Below, piece after piece: positions 7,729 through 15,814 of a stretch of 39,699 nt of DNA (positions are counted from its first letter, which is position 1; the number at the start of each line of letters is the position of its first letter). The DNA is from ARS98 sp030744725 (GTDB lineage: Bacteria > Planctomycetota > Planctomycetia > Pirellulales > Pirellulaceae). Below the pieces are notes generated by a model, which was not told where the DNA came from, made no database searches, and saw only the letters and a list, made by a program, of their open reading frames with translations. The stretch lies in assembly GCA_030744725.1 (NCBI GenBank), contig JASLPZ010000015.1, positions 1-39,699 of the forward strand, read 5' to 3'. Both the position numbers and the translations under genes were made by a program.

Positions 7729-9195
7729 ATGAGTACAACTGTTGACTTGGCGGTGTCGGATGATCTAGCGGCTCGGTACGCGGAGCGTTTCGCCAGATAT
7801 ACGACGGCGATGCGTAACGAAATGCCGGATCGCATTCCGATTCGACCTTTCGTTGCCGAGTTCACCGGAGTGTATTCCGGAAACACCTGCCAGGAACTCA
7901 CACACAACTATCAGATCGCGTTTGACGCCGCCTGCAAGTGCGCGTCGGACTTCGAATGGGATGCAGTTGTGGCAAACATGGTCTACGTCTGGACGGGGCT
8001 CGCGCAGTCGATGGGGCTGAAGTACTACGCCATTCCCGGAATCGACATCCCGGCCGATACCGGCTTTCAGTACCGCGAGCCGCCGCAGAACAATGCGTTC
8101 ATGCAGCCCGACGAGTACGACGCGCTGATCGAGGATCCGACAGGCTTCTTGTACAACGTCTGGCTACCTCGTGTTGCCGCGCAGTTGGTGCCGATCGGTG
8201 AACCATGTACGGTCGAAAACAACCTGGCGTTGGTCAAGACGGGCATGGCTATGATGCAGTACTTCACGGCGTTCGGCCCACAGGTAGAGCGATTGCGCAC
8301 GGAGTGTGGCACCGTTTCGGCCATCGCCGGGATTTTGAAGGCCCCATTGGACATCATCGCTGACAAAATGCGAGGCTACCTGGGGCTGGTTGACGATCTG
8401 TTCGAGCGTCCTGAAAAAGTTCTTGCGGCCTGCGAGGCACTCGCGCCGCATCTGGCGTACGTAGCCAAGACGACCGGTGATCCGGACAGGAACGTGCCGG
8501 TTGGCCTTTGGATGCATCGTGGCGGCGTTCCGTTCGTCTCACCAAAAATCTTCAAGAACATATACTGGGCGACGCTGAAGCCGATCATTCAGGACCTCTG
8601 GTCCGAAGGTCTTCAAACGCTGTTCTACGCGGAAGGAAGCTGGGACCATCATCTCGAATCGTTTGCCGAACTGCCTGACCGGAGCATCGTATACCACCTC
8701 GACCAGGGCGACATCTACAAGACACGGGACGCCCTGGGCGACAAGTTCTGCCTGAGTGGTGGGGTGCCGAACACCTTGCTTTCCTTGGGCGAGCCGGCAG
8801 ACGTTCGCAAGCGTTGCCTGGAACTGATCGAAGGCATTGCTCAAGACGGCGGTTACATCATGGACGCCAGCGCAATCGTCCAGAACGATGCGACAGTCGA
8901 GAACATGCGTGTGATGACCGAAACGACGCTGGAACACGGTGTCTACTCGCGCGGCCACAGCGGAGGTAGCTTGACTGCGGGCGGCCCGCGACCGTTGCCC
9001 ACAGATGCAAAGCCTGGCACATTCCTGGCAGCTCCATCCGAGGAAAAGCCGCAGCCGGGCGAGTGCTATGCGTGGCGGAAGAAAAAAGCGGAAATCGGCA
9101 CAATCGAAGGCGACGAGGACGTCTGCCAGAAGACTTGGCAGGAGATGGATGCCCTCGGTAATGCGTTCATCTGGCAGCTGCTTCTGTCCTTTTAG
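7729..9195 (+). CDS. Uroporphyrinogen decarboxylase-superfamily protein without the zinc motif
   Basis: This 488-residue protein is longer than the usual ~350 residues of the superfamily. The core (about 20-420) resembles URO-D-like methyltransferases, including NEMPDRIPIRPFVAEF near the N-terminus and LGDKFCLSGGVPNTLLSLG in the C-terminal half. The H-x-C ligand pair of the upstream neighbour is absent; the corresponding strand reads LFYAEGSWDHHLESF. The last ~70 residues are an extension rich in charged residues. It follows its neighbour by 37 bases and is likely a partner of it, perhaps a different methyltransferase component or a corrinoid-dependent enzyme with other chemistry. The exact reaction is unknown. 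Confidence 0.82.
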   Translation: MSTTVDLAVSDDLAARYAERFARYTTAMRNEMPDRIPIRPFVAEFTGVYSGNTCQELTHNYQIAFDAACKCASDFEWDAVVANMVYVWTGLAQSMGLKYYAIPGIDIPADTGFQYREPPQNNAFMQPDEYDALIEDPTGFLYNVWLPRVAAQLVPIGEPCTVENNLALVKTGMAMMQYFTAFGPQVERLRTECGTVSAIAGILKAPLDIIADKMRGYLGLVDDLFERPEKVLAACEALAPHLAYVAKTTGDPDRNVPVGLWMHRGGVPFVSPKIFKNIYWATLKPIIQDLWSEGLQTLFYAEGSWDHHLESFAELPDRSIVYHLDQGDIYKTRDALGDKFCLSGGVPNTLLSLGEPADVRKRCLELIEGIAQDGGYIMDASAIVQNDATVENMRVMTETTLEHGVYSRGHSGGSLTAGGPRPLPTDAKPGTFLAAPSEEKPQPGECYAWRKKKAEIGTIEGDEDVCQKTWQEMDALGNAFIWQLLLSF

Positions 9196-9250
9196 TCAGA
9201 GGCATGATCGCCGACGTCAACTCCTTGCGGTTTGCGGCGCTTGTCCAAGC

Positions 9251-11113
9251 CTACGGCTGATTGCCCTCCTGTTCTTTGGCGATGGGCTGCAGGTCGACAG
9301 TTGACATGCTGTGCGAGTACTGCACGACTTGATCGCACGCGACGTTCTCATAGCGATCTTCATCGCCATCGGGCCAGTGGATCGTGATTTCGTCCACGGT
9401 TTGAGTGTCAGCCAGTCCGAAATGCAGATCCGTGGGGCTCTGAGAAAGATACGATCCATCGGCACCGACCTGAGCTGTTTGCACGCGATCCCCAATGCGG
9501 ATCGCCACACGTGCGCCTAGTGCGGACGTGTTGCCACCCTGCTGTCGCAGCCGCACTCCAATCCAATGCCCGGAATCAGACGATGTATTTCGCAGAACGA
9601 TCGGTTCCCCACCGTGAACCATGATCGCCAAGTCCAGTCTGCCGTCGCCATCGTAGTCGGCGTGCGCTCCGCCGCGGCCGACGATCGGTTCGCCCAGCCG
9701 AGGACATGCCTGTCTGCCAATCTCAAAGAAGCCACGAGGCGGTTGTTGACGAAAGACGTGTGGGCGTTGCGGTGCGAGTTGTGTCGGGTCGTCCGCCATC
9801 TGCAAGGTGTTGCCGTTGACCACCCACAGATCAGAATGGCCGTCATTGTCGAAGTCAGCGAAACCGGCGGCCCAGCCAACCATGTTTAGAGAGAGCTGCC
9901 CCAATCCCACGGAATCGGAGTTGTCTGCGAAGAACACGGGACGATCCTGCTCGTTGCCAGCCGACATCTCCGCAAGGTCGGAGAACATGTTTTCATAGAA
10001 GGCATTCTCCTGGGCGACCCAGTGGGTAACGAAGAGATCAAGGTCACCGTCGTTCTGGTAATCGCAGACGGCCAATCCCATCGCACCACGATAGTCCGCC
10101 GCCAGGGACTGGGCACCAACATCCTCAAACATCCCATTGCCTTTATTGCGATAGACGGCATTCGCGGAAACGTCGTTGGCAACGTACAGATCGATCCATT
10201 GGTCGTTGTCGAAGTCAAACCAAACGGCACCTAGTGACCGGCCCTTAGCATCCTCCACACCGACCTGCTCGGCGATATCGGTAAAAGTACCGTCGCCATT
10301 GTTGTGATAGAGAATGTTCGCATCGGCTGGATAAGATGAAGGATTGATCGTATACGGGTTGACCTCGTCTCGCACTTGTGCTGAACCGTTCCGATCTTCG
10401 TCGCGATACTCGAACCGGACGTATGTACACACGTAGAGGTCAATACGTCCATCGCGATCGTAGTCGCCCCAGGCACATCCGGCGCTGAACCGATCGTCGC
10501 CGACACCGGCGATATCGGTCACGTCTGTAAACGAGCCGTTGCCATCGTTGCGAAACAGCACGTTGGGCCCATAGGCGGTGATGTACAGATCCAGATCGTT
10601 GTCGTCATCGTAATCACCCCAAGCTGCCGCCATACCGAACAGAGCCCGATCGACACCGGCTTGTTTCGACACGTCAACAAAGCGGTCATCGCCATCGTTG
10701 CGGTAGAGGGCGCAACGTCCAGTTTCAGTTTCCGCGGAAATGGGATCACGAACCGTGCCGTGAAAATTGACCAGGTACAAGTCCGGGTCACCATCACCAT
10801 CGTAGTCACCCCACGCGAGACCCGACCCCATATCCTCTGGCAAGAGCGACTGGCGGGTGGCGGGGAAATGCCTGAACCGAATGCCGGTCTCTTTCGTCAC
10901 GTCGTCGAACGAAAAACGCACCATCTCGGGCGAGATATCACGATCGAGGACGCTTGTCAAACCACCGATCGTTCCGTCTGCATTCGGTGCCGAAGGGTCT
11001 TTTCGCATCGTGCCCAGGAAGGCAACGTAACTGAGAACTAGTGCTGCCAAGATGCACGGCACGCCCCATCGCAGCATTAACAGGTGACGCTTACTCAGCC
11101 GACGTCGTGCCAT
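9251..11113 (-). CDS. Membrane-anchored FG-GAP beta-propeller with ASPIC/UnbV domain (CRTAC1-like)
   Basis: The product is about 620 residues. A basic N-terminus and one hydrophobic helix (about residues 13-35) anchor or export it. Seven Asp-rich calcium-type blades follow, including DYDGDGDPDLYLVNF, DYDDDNDLDLYIT, DYDRDGRIDLYVCTY, DFDNDQWIDLYVAND, DYQNDGDLDLFVTHW, DFDNDGHSDLWVVNG and DYDGDGRLDLAIMVHG, which suits a seven-bladed propeller. The C-terminus is an ASPIC/UnbV domain (about 520-600; GADGSYLSQSPTDLHFGL). It overlaps the 3' end of the multiheme cytochrome gene. I chose the ATG at 11113 because AGGA lies 9 bases upstream; a GTG at 11143 and an ATG at 11119 are alternatives. It probably docks outside the membrane with the cytochrome; the ligand is unknown. 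Confidence 0.88.
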   Translation of the reverse strand: MARRRLSKRHLLMLRWGVPCILAALVLSYVAFLGTMRKDPSAPNADGTIGGLTSVLDRDISPEMVRFSFDDVTKETGIRFRHFPATRQSLLPEDMGSGLAWGDYDGDGDPDLYLVNFHGTVRDPISAETETGRCALYRNDGDDRFVDVSKQAGVDRALFGMAAAWGDYDDDNDLDLYITAYGPNVLFRNDGNGSFTDVTDIAGVGDDRFSAGCAWGDYDRDGRIDLYVCTYVRFEYRDEDRNGSAQVRDEVNPYTINPSSYPADANILYHNNGDGTFTDIAEQVGVEDAKGRSLGAVWFDFDNDQWIDLYVANDVSANAVYRNKGNGMFEDVGAQSLAADYRGAMGLAVCDYQNDGDLDLFVTHWVAQENAFYENMFSDLAEMSAGNEQDRPVFFADNSDSVGLGQLSLNMVGWAAGFADFDNDGHSDLWVVNGNTLQMADDPTQLAPQRPHVFRQQPPRGFFEIGRQACPRLGEPIVGRGGAHADYDGDGRLDLAIMVHGGEPIVLRNTSSDSGHWIGVRLRQQGGNTSALGARVAIRIGDRVQTAQVGADGSYLSQSPTDLHFGLADTQTVDEITIHWPDGDEDRYENVACDQVVQYSHSMSTVDLQPIAKEQEGNQP

Positions 11114-13433
11114 CACCATTAATCCTGATACGAGCGGTTGCACGCGTCATTTCACTGGCCGGCGACCGGACGCCCGCCGCTTCTCCGTAAACACGGTTGA
11201 GAAACTCAGGGTTAGCTTTGCGATACCAAAGTATCGCTTCGACCAACAACTCGGTGCTTGGCGCATCCGTCGGTGTGGGTACCACGAAACTCTGTGACCG
11301 ATGTCCTGGCGATTGTTTTTCACCGTTGTCGACAACTCGACCTCGTGCCATGGACGGACATTGAAACTGTACCGCAACACTATCCGTAACGCCTGGATAA
11401 AGGGAGCGTTTGTAACTGGCGCCGACCAGATCCCATAGGTTATGGCGATCGATCAACTTACCCTGGCGATCAAAACCATCTGCCTTAAACCAGACCGGCG
11501 CATCTTGGATTCGATCGTCCTCGCCGACGGCACCTCTGTGGTAGATCTCGTTGCCCGCGTCGTCGGTCACTTTAAGCTCGATCCAGCTTTCTATCATATC
11601 GAGCGGGCCCGTTGGAAAGTCATGGCCCGTCTTGTTGTTCGTCAGGACGACTTGCACCGAGAGTTGTTCGCCGGACGAGACTTCCTCGGGGGCCATGACC
11701 TTCATGCGAACTACCGGGCCGCTGGTCCATTTATCGGCGATCTCGGGGATCTCGATCTCACCCCGCAACCACTTCTTCGTAAGGCGCACGTGTTTCTCGT
11801 GTCCCTTCAGTTTCTGAAGTTCTGGAATGTACTGATTGCTGGCCAGCGTGCGATGGCTACGGTGCAGGCGATCGTTCGGCAGACGGTTGTAGTCCGTGGC
11901 ATCGCCACGAGCCGGATCATCGCTCTCAGACAACGGCATGTGGCACTCGCGACAGTTGATCGTCTTGGTTGGGTCACCCTCGTGATGCCATTTGCTGTTC
12001 TTCCAACTGTCGTATTGGTTCTGGCCCTGCACTTTGCCGATGTCCGTATTGACCTCCTTATCGAGGTACTGCTTGTGGCAGGCCGCGCAGAACTCAGCCG
12101 TCTTGTAAAGCGGTCGCGAGTAGGACGTGATGTGGTGTTGTGGATACGTGCGAATCAGGAAGTCGCTAACGAACTTCGCCAGCTTTCCTTCGTGCTGCTC
12201 GTACACATATCGCGAGGGCGGTTCAACGGTGTAGTTGCCGTTACCCTGCACGTCCGTCTGAGTAATGCTGTGGCACACCAGGCAGGAAATGCCTTCGTCC
12301 GCACCGGCGGCGCTCAACGTAATGTTGCCAGAGTTCTTCGCGCCGCTGAACAAAGAAATCGGATCATGGCAGCCGGCGCAATACCGCGTATGCTCCGGTG
12401 ATGTTTCGCTGGACATCAGCGTCTGGACGCGTTGAAACATGTCGTCCATCGAAGAATAGCGGTGAGCGCTTGGCAACCATTCTTCGTAGATCTGAGTGTG
12501 GCATCCGCTCGTTCCGCAACTTGCGGATCCCGCCAAACTCTCTGCTTGGAGCGCCCCAGCCTGTTTCATGGTTGCCGCGGCGTCGGCGAAAACGCTCTTG
12601 AGCTTTTCGCGCTGCTCTTCGTCGAGATCGAGGTTGGCGGTACAATCACGCATCTGCTCAAAGAGACTTCCCTGTGCATTGGCATTGTCCTGAAGTGAAG
12701 TCAAGACAACCTCGTGATGTTCGTCGCCAACCGCTTCGACAACTTTCTGCCGAACGGAATCCGTCCATTGGGAATGATCGATCGTGGACAGGCTGGGAGC
12801 AAACGGTCGGTCTTCGCCGAATCGCCAGTTGTAGTCGTCCGGAAAACTGCGGTCCTGGCCAGGCTCGGTATAGACGGCCATCATCACTCCGCAAAGCGCC
12901 AACAAGCTCGCACATCCAACGAGACTTCGTACATAGAATGCACGCCGAGCAGTGAGAAGTTGCTGGCGGGCATCCGGGTTATTGACTTTACGAATGACAA
13001 CCGTCACCACGTGGACGACAACAAAAACCGCCAAGCCAATTCCCGTCACCAGGTGTACGAGATCCCAGACATAGTCCATCCTCGGACCGACTACACCTTG
13101 CCAAGTTACGACCAGACCACTCACGATGCAAACAGCCACAAGCGCGGCCGCGATGTATCCCAGCAATTGGTAATGACTGAAGTTCCCCTTTCGTCGCACC
13201 CACCAATGCCGCGCCATATACCAGATCACCGGCAGCAAGAAGACGAAACCGATCACGGTATGGAGCAGCACCGAGAACTGGGCCAATTGACTGAACGGCA
13301 GCAACCAAATGGCCAATCCCGTCAGCGTCTCGAAAAGAAAATAACCTGCAGCGATCGAAGTCAGCCAGGATCGCCATTCAGCAACAGCGTTTTTTTCTAG
13401 CGCCGACGGTTGCCCGGTCGTCCTGTCTCGCAT
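11091..13433 (-). CDS. Membrane pentaheme cytochrome c with a cytochrome b-like N-terminal domain
   Basis: The product is about 780 residues. Four or five transmembrane helices occupy residues 20-190; paired histidines in them (H58/H76 and H127/H141) could hold b-type hemes. The large outer domain has five heme-c motifs: one CX4CH (C306, C311, H312) and four CXXCH (C352AGCH, C384LVCH, C449AACH, C494RECH). A beta-sandwich-like C-terminal region (about 570-760) has no heme motifs. This looks like a membrane quinol:cytochrome-type electron carrier facing the periplasm. I chose ATG 13433 because GAGG lies 8 bases upstream; 13478 gives 15 more residues without a ribosome site. It overlaps the FG-GAP/UnbV gene, so coupled expression is likely. 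The electron donor and acceptor are unknown. Confidence 0.88.
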   Translation of the reverse strand: MRDRTTGQPSALEKNAVAEWRSWLTSIAAGYFLFETLTGLAIWLLPFSQLAQFSVLLHTVIGFVFLLPVIWYMARHWWVRRKGNFSHYQLLGYIAAALVAVCIVSGLVVTWQGVVGPRMDYVWDLVHLVTGIGLAVFVVVHVVTVVIRKVNNPDARQQLLTARRAFYVRSLVGCASLLALCGVMMAVYTEPGQDRSFPDDYNWRFGEDRPFAPSLSTIDHSQWTDSVRQKVVEAVGDEHHEVVLTSLQDNANAQGSLFEQMRDCTANLDLDEEQREKLKSVFADAAATMKQAGALQAESLAGSASCGTSGCHTQIYEEWLPSAHRYSSMDDMFQRVQTLMSSETSPEHTRYCAGCHDPISLFSGAKNSGNITLSAAGADEGISCLVCHSITQTDVQGNGNYTVEPPSRYVYEQHEGKLAKFVSDFLIRTYPQHHITSYSRPLYKTAEFCAACHKQYLDKEVNTDIGKVQGQNQYDSWKNSKWHHEGDPTKTINCRECHMPLSESDDPARGDATDYNRLPNDRLHRSHRTLASNQYIPELQKLKGHEKHVRLTKKWLRGEIEIPEIADKWTSGPVVRMKVMAPEEVSSGEQLSVQVVLTNNKTGHDFPTGPLDMIESWIELKVTDDAGNEIYHRGAVGEDDRIQDAPVWFKADGFDRQGKLIDRHNLWDLVGASYKRSLYPGVTDSVAVQFQCPSMARGRVVDNGEKQSPGHRSQSFVVPTPTDAPSTELLVEAILWYRKANPEFLNRVYGEAAGVRSPASEMTRATARIRINGDGTTSAE

Positions 13434-13580
13434 CGCGCACGCCTCGCTCGTCACGATCGAGGGGGGGGACTGGCCCATTCCACGATCGATCTTCGCTCAA
13501 AGAATATCGTAAAGTGAACTTCAATTATAGCGTATGTGAACGCAAGAAGAAGAGTAACGCCCAGAATTTGCCTGTGATCG

Positions 13581-13711
13581 AAGGGGTCGGGAGTCTCTTT
13601 CGGCCAAAGCTCGCCCAAAACTCGTACGCTGTCATCCGAAGAAGACTCCAGACGCCTTCCTGCAATCTCTTGGCCGAAAAAGACTCCCGACACCTTCCTG
13701 CAATCGGTTGG
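13581..13711. repeat. Cluster of 38-base repeats, two tandem and one inverted
   Basis: Direct units at 13636-13673 and 13674-13711 are 38 bases each with a few mismatches; both contain CCGAA-AAGACTCC and CCTTCCTGCAATC. An inverted unit (GGGAGTCTCTTTCGGCC) spans about 13581-13605. A lone copy is at 4867-4893. This cluster, plus the ankyrin remnant, makes up the 13479-14010 gap; no intact gene is seen there. Confidence 0.7.
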
Positions 13712-13845
13712 TTCAAACTGACCCACGACCCAGAATTCTCGTGGTGGGAGACTCGCTGCAACTACCTCAGTCGAGCGAGTCGTGGCGTCATGGTGGTCGA
13801 GACGCCAAGAAACGAACTCATGTCCTTACGAATAGCTCACGTTGG

Positions 13846-14064
13846 AACGGAAGTACGGCAATCATTGAATCGCTACTCGCAGCCGAAGCGGATCCAATTT
13901 CCACGCCGCGCGGCGACGAAACGCCACTGCTGGCAACGGTCGGCGTTGGTGTACTGGGCAACGGCGACGAAGCGGCCGGAACTGAAGACGAGACGATTGA
14001 GGCCGTCAAGCTACTGTTGAAACTTGGTGCCGATATCAACGCGATTGACGATCACGGCAAATGA
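13846..14064 (+). pseudogene. Remnant of an ankyrin-repeat gene
   Basis: One frame encodes about 70 residues with ankyrin character: a helix pair ending AIIESLLAAEADP, then AVKLLLKLGADINAIDDHGK, which is the canonical end of one ankyrin repeat and the start of the next. The repeat breaks off right after HGK at a stop codon (14062-14064), where sulfatase sequence begins on the other strand. No convincing start or upstream repeats are present, so this is a fragment of a larger gene. The last ~54 bases overlap the sulfatase reading frame antisense. Confidence 0.65.
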
Positions 14065-15495
14065 CTTGGCTTCCCTGTCTCCGGATTCTTCGATCCAATG
14101 TTCGAGATACCTCTGATGCTCGATCAACATGTTTTCGTATTCGGGTTTCGAGGCCAGATTCTTCATTTCACCAGGATCGTTCTTCATGTCCACCAGGGAT
14201 TCACGGACTTCTCCGTCGTTGTATACGCAGTACTTAAAGCGTTTGCTGCGGATCATGCGCCCCGTGTGATTCTCGGTAGCCACGTACGGACGCCAGGCGT
14301 CAACCCGTTTACCTTCGGCGATTGACCGCAAACTCCTGCCTAATAACGTTTCTGGCACGGCAACTCCGGCGTAGTCGCACAACGTCGGGAGGATATCGAG
14401 ACCGCTGGAGATCAGGTGTTTGTCATCCACTTTGCCTGGGACGATGGTACCTGTGTATTTCATCAGCAACGGAACACGAACTGACTGTTCGTAAAAGCGG
14501 CCTTTTGATGCCAACCGGTGGCAGGCGTCCATGTCGCCGTGATCGCTGGTGAAAATGATCAGTGTCTCTTCCTCCATTCCATTTCGCTTCAGGGCATCGA
14601 GGATCTGTCCTATATGCCTGTCAACTTGTTCGGTCAGACGGCAGTAGATCCAGCGATAGATTCGCCATTCCCGTTCGTCGTAATCTTTGCGCATCGTCAT
14701 GGCGGGCGTTACCGCATGAGGCCTGGAATAGATTGTGATGGCATCGGCCTCGGGCGACGGAATCCTGAAGTTATCGGGCAGTGGCGGCAGCTTGTCCAAC
14801 GACATCGCCGATGCCTGCCGATAGAGATGCTCAACGCTCGAACTATTATTGGGCGAATTACCTTTGTAGGCGCGATATGCAAAACATATGTCGTGAGGAT
14901 TAATAAATGACGCCACGGCAAAGAACGGCCTATCTCGCTCTCTCTCGATAAACGCGATGCAGGCCCTCGGCAACGCGTCGCGCTGATCTCGGAAGTACTC
15001 GTCGTAGCCAGCGTCAGACGGGTTCAATTCGGGACACATGTGGACCTTCCCGCCGTAGAAGGTGTCGTTGCCCGCGCTCTTGATCAGCTTGCCTAGCGAG
15101 TTGGCATCTACGTCGCGTGGGACGTTTGCCTTCATTCCGTTGTTGAACACACCCAACCTTCCCGCCATCACGCCGGTGGCCATGCTGATCCGGCTGGGCA
15201 CACAGACAGGGTTCGTTACATAGGTATTCGCGAAGCGGACGCCGGCTCGGGCCAAGCTGTCCATCGCCGGAGTCTTCAGGTACGGATTGTCCGTGCAACT
15301 CATCATGTCGGCATGTTGCTGATCCGTCATAATGAACAAGATGTTGGGCGGCCTGTTCGCGGTGGGCGCGTTAAAACTGGATTCTTGGGCCGATTGGGCA
15401 AGCGTCTCCGCCTGCGGTGCCACGCTCGAAACAGCTGAACATATCAGGCTTACGACGCAAGCAGCCCATGAGGACCGACAACAAGGAAACGACAC
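14011..15495 (-). CDS. Exported type I sulfatase
   Basis: This 494-residue arylsulfatase-superfamily enzyme should hydrolyse sulfate esters outside the cytoplasm. A signal peptide covers residues 1-30. The metal-site strand NILFIMTDQQ is at 51-60. The active-site motif C98-V-P-S-R102 shows a cysteine to be converted to formylglycine by an anaerobic-type or copper-dependent maturase not present here. A later metal-binding strand reads IIFTSDHGDM. The start is GTG with AGGAG 6 bases upstream. The C-terminal ~17 residues (from about AKSFAVIVN) are read from antisense ankyrin sequence, so the natural end has probably been replaced. It is a single-gene unit; the substrate, a sulfated carbohydrate or other ester, is unknown. 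Confidence 0.93.
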   Translation of the reverse strand: MSFPCCRSSWAACVVSLICSAVSSVAPQAETLAQSAQESSFNAPTANRPPNILFIMTDQQHADMMSCTDNPYLKTPAMDSLARAGVRFANTYVTNPVCVPSRISMATGVMAGRLGVFNNGMKANVPRDVDANSLGKLIKSAGNDTFYGGKVHMCPELNPSDAGYDEYFRDQRDALPRACIAFIERERDRPFFAVASFINPHDICFAYRAYKGNSPNNSSSVEHLYRQASAMSLDKLPPLPDNFRIPSPEADAITIYSRPHAVTPAMTMRKDYDEREWRIYRWIYCRLTEQVDRHIGQILDALKRNGMEEETLIIFTSDHGDMDACHRLASKGRFYEQSVRVPLLMKYTGTIVPGKVDDKHLISSGLDILPTLCDYAGVAVPETLLGRSLRSIAEGKRVDAWRPYVATENHTGRMIRSKRFKYCVYNDGEVRESLVDMKNDPGEMKNLASKPEYENMLIEHQRYLEHWIEESGDREAKSFAVIVNRVDIGTKFQQ

Positions 15496-15814
15496 GAACT
15501 GCTCCTAATGTCAAAATGGTTGAAGAAATGCCAATACCATCTTATTCAACTTCTCCACCGGAAACTCCCCCCCATTGGCCGCTGTCACGGCACACTCTCG
15601 GCGACTGGTCAGGTACGGAGATCGCCAGACGAGCGGGCACCTCAGTTTGACGATTATCCGGGTTGTCGCGATTTTGATGACCGGCACGGGCCATAATCGT
15701 CACACTTGATCAGTTCTTAATAATCCCGTTTTCCGTCACATCCGATTCAATCAATAAGACCGCAAGAATTGAATTGGCGGTGTCTCATTCTACGACTCTG
15801 CAAGGGCTCACGGT
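15496..15814. other. Divergent intergenic region between sulfatase and porin genes
   Basis: This 319-base gap carries no coding sequence I can support. It must hold both divergent promoters, but no convincing -35/-10 pair is seen. An ATTCAAT/ATTGAAT inverted repeat with a 16-base spacer lies at 15745-15774, upstream of the porin start, and a run of seven C residues lies near 15566-15572. Confidence 0.4.

Noticed and set aside
11442..12401. Plus-strand open frame of 319 codons
   Set aside because: It is antisense to the cytochrome gene, which has five heme motifs; no signal for a real gene on the plus strand.
13581..13711. CRISPR array
   Set aside because: There are only two adjacent direct units without spacers between them, units are imperfect, and no cas genes are present.
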